Source of the DNA: Desulfocapsa sp.
GTDB taxonomy: Bacteria > Desulfobacterota > Desulfobulbia > Desulfobulbales > Desulfocapsaceae
Direction of reading: 5' to 3'
Assembly (NCBI GenBank): GCA_016765495.1
Contig: JAESPV010000027.1
Location: 248,001-312,000 of the forward strand
DNA length: 64,000 nucleotides
Position numbers and translations under genes: made by a program. Positions within the stretch are counted from its first letter, which is position 1, and every line of letters begins with the position of its first letter. This document shows, in pieces, positions 45,261 through 54,402 of the stretch. The notes below the pieces were generated by a model. It was not told where the DNA came from. It made no database searches and worked only from the letters and a program-made list of their open reading frames with translations.

Positions 45261-46136
45261 TTATAGTGCTCGGTAATGCTCTTGTACTATAGGTTTGTTA
45301 CCTGCCAAAGCCTGTTTAATTGATTCGAGCATGGCTGCTTTGTCGCGCCCGAGTCTTCCACTTAATGGCAGATAATTGGACGCATGGTTTGCCATAAATT
45401 GAACAGGGTCACATTCAATATGCTGTATCAGCGTGCGTAATTCAATAAGCATTTCTTTGGCATCGGGCAACTTAAAAGTTCCGTTTTTATAGCTTTCGCC
45501 AAGTTCTGTATTGCTAAGAGGCATAAGGCAAAGGGCTGCTATCTGCTTTGGCTGCATATGATTTAAAACCCGTGCAGATTCTTGAGCATGCTTAACACTG
45601 CCAGCTCTTCCACCAAGACCCAGTAAAACTGTCACAGAGAGAAAAATGCCAGCTTCTTTAACACGCCGACCCGCTTCAATCATAGAATCTGCTGTTTCAC
45701 CTTTTTTTACAGAAGCTAAAACATCATTGTCGCCACTTTCAAGCCCCATATAAATACGATGCAGGCCACGTTCTTTCAGCTCTTTAAGTTCCTGAACGGA
45801 CTTTGAGCGGATTGCTTTGGCATTACCATATAATGCAATCCTCTTAACCTGGGGAAGAGATTCTTTAATTTTTTTAAAAAGAGTGAGTAAACGCTTTTGA
45901 GACAAGATGAGAACATCACCATCGGCAAGGAAAACACGCTTTTGTCTGAGACAGTATTGTGAAGCAAAGGCTATGTTTTCAGTTATTTCTTCATCGCTAC
46001 GAATGCGAAATGTTTTGTTTTTACCTTTGTATGCTCCACAAAAAGTACATGTATTATGGGAACAACCAACAGTGACCTGAATTATGATGGAGTTCGCCTC
46101 ACTTGGTGGGCGAATAATATCTCCATCATAATTCAT
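45261..46136 (-). CDS. Radical SAM protein, CX4CX2C type, function unknown
   Basis: The 291-residue protein has IIRPPSEANSIIIQVTVGC split here as RPPSEANS and VGCSHNTCTFCGAYKG, a cluster motif with four residues between the first two Cys instead of three. A radical SAM barrel follows, with ADGDVLILS, GLHRIYMGLESGDNDVL and SVTVLLGLGG. Proteins of this COG1032-like group have no assigned reaction. There is no cobalamin-binding or C-terminal TRAM domain. The first 19 codons lie in a long inverted repeat (46079-46134). It is between serC and rlmN with short gaps, so probably cotranscribed. Confidence 0.85.
   Translation of the reverse strand: MNYDGDIIRPPSEANSIIIQVTVGCSHNTCTFCGAYKGKNKTFRIRSDEEITENIAFASQYCLRQKRVFLADGDVLILSQKRLLTLFKKIKESLPQVKRIALYGNAKAIRSKSVQELKELKERGLHRIYMGLESGDNDVLASVKKGETADSMIEAGRRVKEAGIFLSVTVLLGLGGRAGSVKHAQESARVLNHMQPKQIAALCLMPLSNTELGESYKNGTFKLPDAKEMLIELRTLIQHIECDPVQFMANHASNYLPLSGRLGRDKAAMLESIKQALAGNKPIVQEHYRAL
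46079..46134 (-). promoter_or_regulatory. Long interrupted hairpin over the 5' end of the radical SAM gene
   Basis: A 14-bp perfect outer stem (46079-46092 with 46121-46134) and a 6-bp inner stem (46093-46098 TTCGCC with 46109-46114 GGCGAA) form around a 10-nt loop, with a 6-nt bulge. The structure includes the G of the start codon and most of the first 19 codons. It could restrain translation initiation, or act as an attenuator between serC and this gene. Confidence 0.65.
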
Positions 46137-46154
46137 ATTATTTCGAGTACGCTC

Positions 46155-47240
46155 CTAAGCCTTGTTGGCAGCCGCAAATTCTTTCATAAAAGCTATAAGC
46201 TTCTCAACACCCTCAGTCGGGAAGGCATTATAAATTGATGCCCGGCATCCGCCAATGGAGCGATGTCCCTTTAAACCCATCAAACCAACTTCAGCAGCCT
46301 CTGCAATAAATTTTGCTTCAAGATCAGCACTCGGAAGGTTAAAGGGAATATTCATTAGAGATCTGGATGTAACTTCAGCATGACCTCTGTAGTAATCACT
46401 GGAGTCAATGCAATCATACAGCAGTCCAGCTTTTGCAATATTTCTAGCCTCCATTGCCTCAACTCCACCTTGCTGTTTTAACCATTTCAACACTTCTCCG
46501 ACTCCATAAATTGCAAAGCAGGGTGGGGTGTTGAACATTGAATCTTTATCTGCGTGTGTTTTATAGTTTAACATTGTTGGGGTATTCGCTGGAGCTTTAT
46601 CCAGTAAATCATCTCGAATAATTACAACTGTAACACCCGCTGGACCCATATTTTTCTGGGCACCGGCAAAGATAATACCAAATTTGGATACATCAATTTT
46701 TCTTGAAAGAATATCCGATGACATATCAGCAATTAAGTCTTTCTCCGTTTCTGGAAAACTTGGGAACTGAGTGCCGTAAATAGTATTGTTAGATACAAAA
46801 TAGAGGTACTCGGAATCCGCATCAATCGTATAATCATCCTTCAGAGGGACCCTGTTAAAGGTCTGTTCTTCACTGGAATAGGCAACATCAATATCACCAA
46901 AAAGCTTAGCTTCCTTAATGGCTTTTTTGGCCCAGGTTCCGGTGTTGAGATAAGTAGCTTTTTTACCTGTTCCCAAAAGATTCATGGGGATCATGAAAAA
47001 CTGGCTCGATGCACCACCCTGTAAAAAGAGAACTTTATAATTGTCAGGAATTTCCATAAGCTCACGAAGCATACTTTCAGTATCAGCAGCTACAGCCATA
47101 AACTCTTTGGAGCGGTGACTCATTTCAATGAGCCCAATCCCTGTTTCTTTAAAATTAACTATATCTTTAGAGGCCTGTTCAAGAACATCAACAGGCAGTG
47201 TTGCCGGGCCGGCACTAAAATTATAAACACGATCAGCCAT
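46155..47240 (-). CDS. serC: Phosphoserine aminotransferase
   Basis: SerC makes 3-phosphoserine from 3-phosphohydroxypyruvate and glutamate for serine synthesis, and a related step in pyridoxal phosphate synthesis. The 361-residue protein begins YNFSAGPATLP and has EMSHRSKEF, FLQGGASSQF, the Schiff-base lysine in FAGAQKNMGPAG, and GLKGHRSIGGCRASIYNA. AAGGAG before the ATG supports the start. Phosphoglycerate dehydrogenase and serB are not adjacent. Confidence 0.97.
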   Translation of the reverse strand: MADRVYNFSAGPATLPVDVLEQASKDIVNFKETGIGLIEMSHRSKEFMAVAADTESMLRELMEIPDNYKVLFLQGGASSQFFMIPMNLLGTGKKATYLNTGTWAKKAIKEAKLFGDIDVAYSSEEQTFNRVPLKDDYTIDADSEYLYFVSNNTIYGTQFPSFPETEKDLIADMSSDILSRKIDVSKFGIIFAGAQKNMGPAGVTVVIIRDDLLDKAPANTPTMLNYKTHADKDSMFNTPPCFAIYGVGEVLKWLKQQGGVEAMEARNIAKAGLLYDCIDSSDYYRGHAEVTSRSLMNIPFNLPSADLEAKFIAEAAEVGLMGLKGHRSIGGCRASIYNAFPTEGVEKLIAFMKEFAAANKA

Positions 47241-47434
47241 CTTTTTTTGCTCCTTCTCTTTAAAATAGAATACCTAATGGATTGAAAACGGGAATCTGAC
47301 CCAAATCTAAAAAAAACAAACTACCATATTCATTACTCTTCGGCACCTATAGACTGCACGACAACAAATCAACAAGACAAGTTTGCAAGAGAATTGTCCT
47401 GTTAGCAGCACTTATTTTAAGTGGATATCTATGG

Positions 47435-47920
47435 TTACGTTTGCTGCGATCCTGTTTTTTGATTTTTTCGTATGGCATCATACAACACAACCCCAGCAGT
47501 CATGGCAAGATTCAAACTTCTGATATTTGGATTAGGCATTGGCAGCGTAAAACATCGATCTGCGTAAAGTCTGAGAAATTCTTCCGGCAGTCCTTTTGTT
47601 TCCTTACCAAACACCAGATAATCCCCCAGCCTGAAAGGTGCATCGACATAAGATTTATCAGTTTTAGTTGTGAGAAAAAATAATTTTGTTTCATCCTGAG
47701 CCTCAAGAAACTCCTCAAAGGAATCCCAGTATCGAATATCAACAAATTTCCAGTAATCAAGACCGGCACGTTTAAGATGTTTATCGTCGGTTGAAAAACC
47801 TAAAGGTCGTACAAGATGCAAGACACTGTTGGTGGCTCCGCATAATCTTGCGATGGATCCAGTGTTTGGAGGAATCTCAGGTTCAACAAGGACTATGTGG
47901 AATGCTTCGTTGTCGTTCAT
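47435..47920 (-). CDS. trmL: tRNA (cytidine/uridine-34 2'-O)-methyltransferase TrmL
   Basis: A 161-residue minimal SPOUT methyltransferase that methylates the wobble ribose of tRNA-Leu. Knot signatures are visible: VEPEIPPNTGSIARLCGAT, LVFGKETKGLPEEF, LPMPNPNIRSLNLAMTAGVVLYDA. The length is standard. It is separated from serC by about 190 bp and divergent from lysC; no recognisable element lies in either gap. Confidence 0.95.
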   Translation of the reverse strand: MNDNEAFHIVLVEPEIPPNTGSIARLCGATNSVLHLVRPLGFSTDDKHLKRAGLDYWKFVDIRYWDSFEEFLEAQDETKLFFLTTKTDKSYVDAPFRLGDYLVFGKETKGLPEEFLRLYADRCFTLPMPNPNIRSLNLAMTAGVVLYDAIRKNQKTGSQQT

Positions 47921-48174
47921 TGTTTTTTTGTGCCGTGGTTAAAATAGAACTCTTTTTCAGGTCAAAGAGGTTGTTTGAAGTCTATATGAAGAAATGAAAA
48001 GCTAAATTACATAGCATTAATTTGAAAAAGAAGAAAGAGTTGCATTTTTTCCGACAGATACTACATTGTACTGGTTATCAATAAAAAAGTTTGAGAATGG
48101 TGGACTTTTTCTATCAATCTCCGCTGTTTTTTTTTATAAGTAGTATCGTTTCTGTAAACAGGAGTTCGAAGTAA

Positions 48175-49425
48175 ATGGCGTTAATTGTACAAAAATTTGG
48201 AGGAACCTCCGTTGGCGATCCGGAAAAAATTAAAAATGTCGCTAAACGAGTTCTCAAAAATAAAAAAGAGGGTAACCAGGTGGTGGTTATTCTCTCTGCA
48301 ATGTCTGGTGAAACCAATCGACTTACAGACTTTGCCATGGCCATGCAGGATATTCCTGATAGCAGAGAAATGGACGTGCTGCTTTCATCCGGTGAGCAGG
48401 TAACCATTTCTCTTTTTGCCATGGCCATGAAAGCGCTTGGAGATGATTGTGTTTCATTTCTTGGCGATCAGGTTAAAATACTTACTGACAGCTCACACAC
48501 TAAAGCCCGCATAGAGTCCATTGATACTGAAAGCATCATGGAAGTTCTAAATGATGATAAGGTTGTTGTTGTTGCCGGTTTTCAGGGAGTTGACAGTGAC
48601 GGCAACATTACAACTCTTGGCCGTGGTGGTTCAGACACAACTGCGGTAGCCCTTGCAGCAGTGCTTAACGCTGATGTATGTGAAATTTTCACCGATGTGG
48701 AAGGGATCTATACTGCCGACCCAAATATCTGCAATAAAGCACGAAAAATTGACCGGATCTCATATGATGAGATGCTTGAACTTGCAAGTTTAGGAGCAAA
48801 GGTACTCGACATTCGATCCGTAACATTTGCAAAACAGTACCACGTCCCTATCCATGTTCGTTCTACTTTCACCGATACAGAAGGAACATGGGTTGTTGAA
48901 GAGGAAAAAGCAATGGAAGGAAGAATAGTTTCAGGTGTAACATATAATAAGAGTGAAGCTCGTATTACGATTTCAGGGGTTCCTGATCAGCCGGGGATTG
49001 CAACAAAGATTTTCACCCCTATTTCAAATGCCAATATTATTGTTGATATGATAATTCAAAATCAGGACACTGGTAATGGCATGACCGATATGACGTTTAC
49101 TGTTCTTCGTTCCGACTACGAAAGAACATTGAAAATACTTGGTTCTGTCGTCGAAAGCACCGAGGCAACCGGTGGTATCCATAGTTCTGATGCTATAACT
49201 AAAATTTCCATTGTTGGCGTTGGCATGAGGAATCATTCCGGTATTGCATCAACAATGTTTAGCGTACTTGCAAATGAAGGAATTAATATTTCGATGATTT
49301 CCACGTCGGAGATTAAAGTTTCATGTATTATTAATGAAAAATATACTGAACTTGCTGTTCGCGCTCTTCACGATGCCTTTGAACTCGATAAAGACAATAT
49401 GGCAGAAGAGGAAACTCTTGTATAA
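48175..49425 (+). CDS. lysC: Aspartate kinase
   Basis: Aspartate kinase phosphorylates aspartate, the entry to lysine, threonine and methionine synthesis. The 416-residue protein starts VQKFGGTSVGDPEKI, with GRGGSDTTAVALAA, EIFTDVEGIYTADP and LASLGAKVLDIRSV in the kinase domain. Two ACT repeats follow (ITISGVPDQPGIATKIF and IVGVGMRNHSGIASTMF), the site of amino-acid feedback. AGGAG ten bases before ATG supports the start. It is followed after 12 bp by cimA, a pairing that links aspartate-family and isoleucine synthesis. Confidence 0.97.
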   Translation: MALIVQKFGGTSVGDPEKIKNVAKRVLKNKKEGNQVVVILSAMSGETNRLTDFAMAMQDIPDSREMDVLLSSGEQVTISLFAMAMKALGDDCVSFLGDQVKILTDSSHTKARIESIDTESIMEVLNDDKVVVVAGFQGVDSDGNITTLGRGGSDTTAVALAAVLNADVCEIFTDVEGIYTADPNICNKARKIDRISYDEMLELASLGAKVLDIRSVTFAKQYHVPIHVRSTFTDTEGTWVVEEEKAMEGRIVSGVTYNKSEARITISGVPDQPGIATKIFTPISNANIIVDMIIQNQDTGNGMTDMTFTVLRSDYERTLKILGSVVESTEATGGIHSSDAITKISIVGVGMRNHSGIASTMFSVLANEGINISMISTSEIKVSCIINEKYTELAVRALHDAFELDKDNMAEEETLV

Positions 49426-49437
49426 CTGGTGAATTCC

Positions 49438-51042
49438 ATGACTAAATCAGTACAGATATATGACACCACCTTGAGGGATGGTACCCAGGCTGAAAATTTT
49501 AATCTTTCTGTGACGGATAAGGTTCGGATCAGCCACAAACTTGATGATCTGGGGATCGATTTTATTGAAGGTGGCTGGCCCGGATCAAATCCCCTGGCAG
49601 TTGATTTTTTCAAAACCATGCAGGGACAGACGTTGAAGCATGCCAAACTTGCAGCTTTTGGTTCCACTCGCCTTTTTTCAAACCCTTGTGAAAAGGATAA
49701 AAATCTGCAGGCATTAATAGATGCAAAAACTCCTGTTATTACAATCTTTGGCAAATCCTGGGATATTCATGTGCATGATGCACTGCGGATAGAACTGGAA
49801 GATAATCTGCGTATCATTGAAGAATCCCTCGCCTATTTGAAACCGCATGCGGAGAATCTATTTTATGATGCGGAGCATTTCTTTGATGGATTTAAAAAGA
49901 ATCAGGACTACGCATTAGCTACTTTGGAAAAAGCCATCCTCGGTGGTGCTGAATGCCTTGTTCTTTGTGACACCAATGGTGGTATGCTACCACATGAAGT
50001 AAAAGCAATCATAGAATGTGTACAAACCTTTATTGCGGGACACGGAGATCACATAACTCTTGGTATTCATGCCCATAATGATTCGGAAACTGCTGTTGCA
50101 AATTCACTTCTGGCTCTCAGCCTTGGCGTAAAACAGGTGCAGGGTACAATGAATGGCTATGGTGAGCGATGCGGTAATGCAAATCTTACATCCATCATTC
50201 CGGCGCTTGGTCTTAAAATGGGCTATACAGCTGAATCTCTGAAAAATTTAGATAAATTGTACGATACTGCCATGTTTGTTGATGAACTTGCCAATCTTCC
50301 GCATAATAAATATCAGCCGTATGTTGGACGATCAGCATTTGCTCACAAAGGCGGTATTCACGTCTCCGCTGTGAAGCGAAACCCTTTGACATATGAGCAT
50401 GTGGAACCTGAGAAAGTTGGTAATTTCAGACGGATTCTTATTTCAGATCAAGCCGGTAAATCAAACATTCTCCATAAGGCAAAAAAGTTTGGTATTGAGC
50501 TTGACCCCAAAAGCCCGATAGCGGCTTCCATTGTTTCAGAGTTGAAAGAGCTTGAAAACCAGGGGTTTCAATATGAGGGTGCCGAAGCCTCCTTTGAACT
50601 GCTTATGCGACGAGCCGTTGGAACTCATGCAACGTATTTCACCTTAAAGGGGTTCCGGGCTATTAATTCAAAGCGGAAAATGGGCAGGCCTCCTGAAACA
50701 GAGGCGACAATAAGGCTGGAAGTTGGAGGCCATGAAGTTCACACTGCTTCCATGGGAGATGGTCCGGTAAATGCGCTTGATAAAGCTATGCGTAAGGCGC
50801 TTACCAGATTCTATCCTGCCCTTGAAGAGATTGAACTTGTTGACTATAAAGTTCGTGTTCTCACAGGGCAACATGGGACAGGAGCAAAAGTCAGAGTTCT
50901 TGTAGAATCCAAAGATCAGTATGAACAGTGGGGGACTGTTGGGGTTTCAGTGAACATTATTGAAGCTTCCTGGCAGGCACTCGTTGACTCCATTAATTAT
51001 AAATTAATGCGCGATGATCAGCGTCACGCCAAAAGTTCCTGA
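49438..51042 (+). CDS. cimA: (R)-citramalate synthase
   Basis: CimA condenses pyruvate and acetyl-CoA to citramalate, the threonine-independent route to isoleucine. The 534-residue protein has IYDTTLRDGTQAENFNLS, FIEGGWPGSNP (typical of CimA, not LeuA), CDTNGGMLPHEV, GIHAHNDSETAVANSL, GYGERCGNANL and FAHKGGIHVSA. A C-terminal LeuA-type dimerisation/regulatory domain follows from about residue 400. The ATG at 49438 is preferred to a GTG three codons earlier. Using acetyl-CoA and pyruvate fits the acetyl-CoA pathway genes here. Its 3' end overlaps the ComEA-like gene by 29 bp. Confidence 0.95.
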   Translation: MTKSVQIYDTTLRDGTQAENFNLSVTDKVRISHKLDDLGIDFIEGGWPGSNPLAVDFFKTMQGQTLKHAKLAAFGSTRLFSNPCEKDKNLQALIDAKTPVITIFGKSWDIHVHDALRIELEDNLRIIEESLAYLKPHAENLFYDAEHFFDGFKKNQDYALATLEKAILGGAECLVLCDTNGGMLPHEVKAIIECVQTFIAGHGDHITLGIHAHNDSETAVANSLLALSLGVKQVQGTMNGYGERCGNANLTSIIPALGLKMGYTAESLKNLDKLYDTAMFVDELANLPHNKYQPYVGRSAFAHKGGIHVSAVKRNPLTYEHVEPEKVGNFRRILISDQAGKSNILHKAKKFGIELDPKSPIAASIVSELKELENQGFQYEGAEASFELLMRRAVGTHATYFTLKGFRAINSKRKMGRPPETEATIRLEVGGHEVHTASMGDGPVNALDKAMRKALTRFYPALEEIELVDYKVRVLTGQHGTGAKVRVLVESKDQYEQWGTVGVSVNIIEASWQALVDSINYKLMRDDQRHAKSS

Positions 51043-51511
51043 TCATTTCACTTACTCAAAAGAGGGGACAGGAATTGAGCGTGTCGTGCTTTTTTTCTGT
51101 GTCCTCTTTTTGATTGTACAGATGTATTCTTCACTGTCTTTTTCAAAAGCTACCATTCCAAAAGAATCTCAGCTTAGTATTTTACCGACAAATGTTCTTA
51201 CCGTATCGTCTGTTAGTGTCGATACAAGTAACTGTGTTTTAAATAATTTAGAGTTGGTCAATTCACGGGACACCTTTCACTTTGCTCCTTTTTTCTTCAA
51301 ACCCATTGCTATAAATTACTGCAACAAGGAATTACTCATGTCAATCAGAGGAATAGGGCCAAGTCTTGCCGAAAGTATAGTTGTAACCCGGGAAAGTCTG
51401 GGTAGCTTTTCCGGGCCAGAAGATCTTTTGCTGATTAAGGGTATGGGCCCCGGAAGAGTGGCAAAATTTAAATCCTCTTTTAGCTTTTCAAAAGATCATG
51501 CTCAACAGTGA
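51014..51511 (+). CDS. ComEA-like helix-hairpin-helix protein with N-terminal membrane anchor
   Basis: The 165-residue protein has one N-terminal membrane segment (about residues 23-45, RVVLFFCVLFLIVQMYSSLSF cut to VVLFFCVLFLIVQ), an unconserved middle and a C-terminal pair of helix-hairpin-helix motifs (LLMSIRGIGPSLAESIV and LLLIKGMGPGRVAKF). The layout resembles ComEA, the periplasmic DNA receptor of transformation, but it is shorter and lacks the usual INxA start of the HhH domain. It overlaps cimA upstream and miaA downstream, so it is translated in the same operon. A role in DNA uptake is only a guess. Confidence 0.75.
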   Translation: MISVTPKVPDHFTYSKEGTGIERVVLFFCVLFLIVQMYSSLSFSKATIPKESQLSILPTNVLTVSSVSVDTSNCVLNNLELVNSRDTFHFAPFFFKPIAINYCNKELLMSIRGIGPSLAESIVVTRESLGSFSGPEDLLLIKGMGPGRVAKFKSSFSFSKDHAQQ

Positions 51512-52448
51512 TCCGTTTCCGATTCTTGATCCGATTGTAGTCCTTATAGGGCCTACAGCCATAGGCAAAACTGTTCTCTCAATACAACTTGCCAAAGAGT
51601 TCGGTTTTGAGATAGTCAGCATAGATTCCATGCAAGTGTATCGATATATGAATATTGGTACTGCCAAAATTACCAGGGAGGAAATGGAGAACATTCCACA
51701 TCATTTGATAGATGTGGTAAATCCAGACGAACCTTTTAGTGCAGGGCTTTATGAACAAATGGCTCTCGATACTATTCAGAAAATCCTTGCCAGAGGAAAA
51801 AAAGTTCTGATAACAGGTGGAACTGGCTTGTATTTATCTGCTCTTCTGAATGGTTTAGCAAAACAGATCCCGACCTTTCCTGAAATTCGTGCTGAAATCC
51901 AACTGGAGCTAGAACAATACGGACATGATGTTTTACATGAACAATTGGCCTTAATCGACGAATCTACCGCCAAAAGAATACACACGAATGATACTCATAG
52001 GCTCATTAGAGCTATTGAGATTTTCAGGGGTACGGGAAAAAAATGGTCCAGACTGCTGGAGGAACACCAGCTTGAGAATGAATTACGATTTAAAAATGTG
52101 CTCGAAGTCGGTCTGACATGTGAGCGAGAAAAGCTATACAGCCAGATTGAAAAACGAAGCAGGATTATGCTTGAAAACGGTTTATATGAAGAAGTGACGG
52201 GCTTACTTAAAAAAGGATACAGTTCTCAGTTGAAGTCGATGCAATCAATTGGTTACAGCCATATGATCAAATTCATCAGGAATGAATGGAAAGAAGAGGA
52301 AATGTTGGAAAAGCTCACTCGGGATACACGCAGGTATGCTAAACGTCAGTATACCTGGTTCAATAAGATGAAAGGTATATCCTGGTTTGGTAAGGATCAG
52401 CTAAATGGAGTAAACACCAAGGTCGACAGCTTCATAAACAACCTTTAA
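51498..52448 (+). CDS. miaA: tRNA dimethylallyltransferase
   Basis: MiaA adds dimethylallyl to A37 of tRNAs reading UNN codons. The 316-residue protein has the P-loop VLIGPTAIGKTVLSI, IVSIDSMQVYRYMNIGTAK, LITGGTGLYLSALLNGL and the tRNA-binding RRYAKRQYTWFNKM. It acts before MiaB, which is encoded at 59.8-61.4 kb. Start overlaps the preceding gene by 14 bp. Confidence 0.96.
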   Translation: MLNSDPFPILDPIVVLIGPTAIGKTVLSIQLAKEFGFEIVSIDSMQVYRYMNIGTAKITREEMENIPHHLIDVVNPDEPFSAGLYEQMALDTIQKILARGKKVLITGGTGLYLSALLNGLAKQIPTFPEIRAEIQLELEQYGHDVLHEQLALIDESTAKRIHTNDTHRLIRAIEIFRGTGKKWSRLLEEHQLENELRFKNVLEVGLTCEREKLYSQIEKRSRIMLENGLYEEVTGLLKKGYSSQLKSMQSIGYSHMIKFIRNEWKEEEMLEKLTRDTRRYAKRQYTWFNKMKGISWFGKDQLNGVNTKVDSFINNL

Positions 52449-52496
52449 GCAAGTAGTTTAACATATTATCTATAATTTACATTAAACACTGAATGA

Positions 52497-54221
52497 ATGA
52501 ATGACATTGCTCAAAATAAAGCTCTAATTCGGCTCGCGGACGGGACAGTATTAGATCCATTTATTGTACGACTTCTCGGACAACGAGGTATTGTCGGTCA
52601 ACAATCAATTTCAGCATTTCTTGAACCTAAACTAAGTGAACTACCAAGTCCGTTCCTTATGAAAGGGATGGAACAAGCGGTACAAATAGTAGCAAATGCG
52701 CTTTCGAACAAACATTCTATTCTTATTTGGGGAGACTACGATGTCGATGGAACAACTTCCACCTCTCTGCTCCTTAGGTTTTTTAAATATCTCGGATGTA
52801 ATGCTCAATACTACATTCCAAATCGTTTGACCGAAGGGTATGGTTTACAGGAAGATGCATTAAAGCGAATTTCCGACAGAAATTCTGATGAGAATCGAGT
52901 TCTCATCACCGTTGATAATGGGATTTCTGCTCATAGTGCTGTGGAACTGGCGAATAAACTTGGCTATAAAACAATTATTACCGACCATCACACTCCGCCT
53001 CGAGAACCAGTTCCTGCAGATGCTGTCCTCAACCCCAAACAGATAGACTGTCCATTCCCAGCTAAAAACCTGGCAGGGGTAGGGGTTGCTTTTTATTTAG
53101 CCATGGGAATACGATCTCATTTACACAGCAATGATTTTTTTGATGATACTCGAACTGCTCCCAACCTCAAATTACTTCTTGATTTGGTGGCTGTTGGAAC
53201 CGTTGCTGATATGGTTCCGCTCCATGGTGTGAATAGAATTCTGGTTAGAGCTGGGATGGAAACATTGTCGCAATGCAGCAATTTCGGACTAACTGCCTTA
53301 TGTAGAGCAAACAGCCTGGACCCAACTTTTATACGATCAGAAGATATTTCATTTCAAATAGCTCCAAAAATAAACGCAGCTGGTCGACTTGGGGTAGCAA
53401 ACAGGGCTGTTGAGTTGCTTATTGCAGACACAAAGAGTGACGGCCAGTCTATTGCCAGGGAATTAACTAAGAATAATGAAAAGCGTAAAAATATTAACAT
53501 AAAAGAGTTAGCTAATGCAATACACGATATTGAGGCAAGTGAAAAAACCAGCAAATACGCAACGGTTATTGCGGGTGAGTATCACATTGGGGTTGCCGGC
53601 ATTGTAGCATCAAATCTTGTTGAAAAATACAATAAACCTTGTGTAGTCCTTTGTAAGGTTGACGGGGATACGTATAAGGGTTCGGCCAGGTCAATTCCGG
53701 GTGTAGATTTATATGTTGCAATTGAAAAATGTGACGAGTTGCTCCTGGGGTTTGGCGGGCACACAATGGCCGCTGGACTAAGTATTTCGGCTGAAAACAT
53801 ACCTAAATTCAAAGAGTTGTTTGATGAATCTATTTACGAACAAACTCAAGGAAAAGTAGACAAGCCAACCGCGGAAGTTGATGCGGATATTGAGATTGAG
53901 GATTTGTTTAAGAACCAAAAACTGAGGCAGTTGCATTTGTTTGAACCGTTCGGTCAAGGCAATCCTCAGCCGATTTTTCGTGATAGCGAATCGAGGATTG
54001 TTGAAATAATGGCTATAGGAAAGGACAAAAGTCATCTCCGTTTACGATTTGGGGGAAGCGGGCGAAAGGTCACCGATGGGATCGCATTTGGTTTGGGGTG
54101 TCTTGCTGAACATTGCCGTACAAATAAAGATAAAGAAATCGTGTACACTCCAAGCATTAATTTTTTCAGAGGAAAGCGCAGCTGGCAGGCAAGGGTAACA
54201 AGTATAGAGTTCAGCAAGTAA
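52497..54221 (+). CDS. recJ: Single-stranded-DNA-specific 5'-3' exonuclease RecJ
   Basis: RecJ degrades single-stranded DNA 5' to 3' in recombination and repair. The 574-residue protein has the manganese-binding motifs WGDYDVDGTTSTS, VDNGISA and TDHHTPP, the DHHA1 region with GVAGIVASNLVEKY and GFGGHTMAAGLSI, and the C-terminal OB-like domain with LFEPFGQGNPQP. Three overlapping ATGA repeats precede the start; no Shine-Dalgarno is clear. 48 bp after miaA. Confidence 0.96.
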   Translation: MNDIAQNKALIRLADGTVLDPFIVRLLGQRGIVGQQSISAFLEPKLSELPSPFLMKGMEQAVQIVANALSNKHSILIWGDYDVDGTTSTSLLLRFFKYLGCNAQYYIPNRLTEGYGLQEDALKRISDRNSDENRVLITVDNGISAHSAVELANKLGYKTIITDHHTPPREPVPADAVLNPKQIDCPFPAKNLAGVGVAFYLAMGIRSHLHSNDFFDDTRTAPNLKLLLDLVAVGTVADMVPLHGVNRILVRAGMETLSQCSNFGLTALCRANSLDPTFIRSEDISFQIAPKINAAGRLGVANRAVELLIADTKSDGQSIARELTKNNEKRKNINIKELANAIHDIEASEKTSKYATVIAGEYHIGVAGIVASNLVEKYNKPCVVLCKVDGDTYKGSARSIPGVDLYVAIEKCDELLLGFGGHTMAAGLSISAENIPKFKELFDESIYEQTQGKVDKPTAEVDADIEIEDLFKNQKLRQLHLFEPFGQGNPQPIFRDSESRIVEIMAIGKDKSHLRLRFGGSGRKVTDGIAFGLGCLAEHCRTNKDKEIVYTPSINFFRGKRSWQARVTSIEFSK

Positions 54222-54402
54222 TAACATACTGGTATTTTGATAAAAACAAAAACTATACATAATATACATTATGCGACATAAGATAATTTGCAGTTTTTTA
54301 TGTTCGTTTCTAGAGCCAATTATTAACCCTATGAGTATACTTGTAGCCGTTAAATAGCTCTGGAAACACTTAACGAATCACATTAACTCTCTTGGAGACA
54401 AA

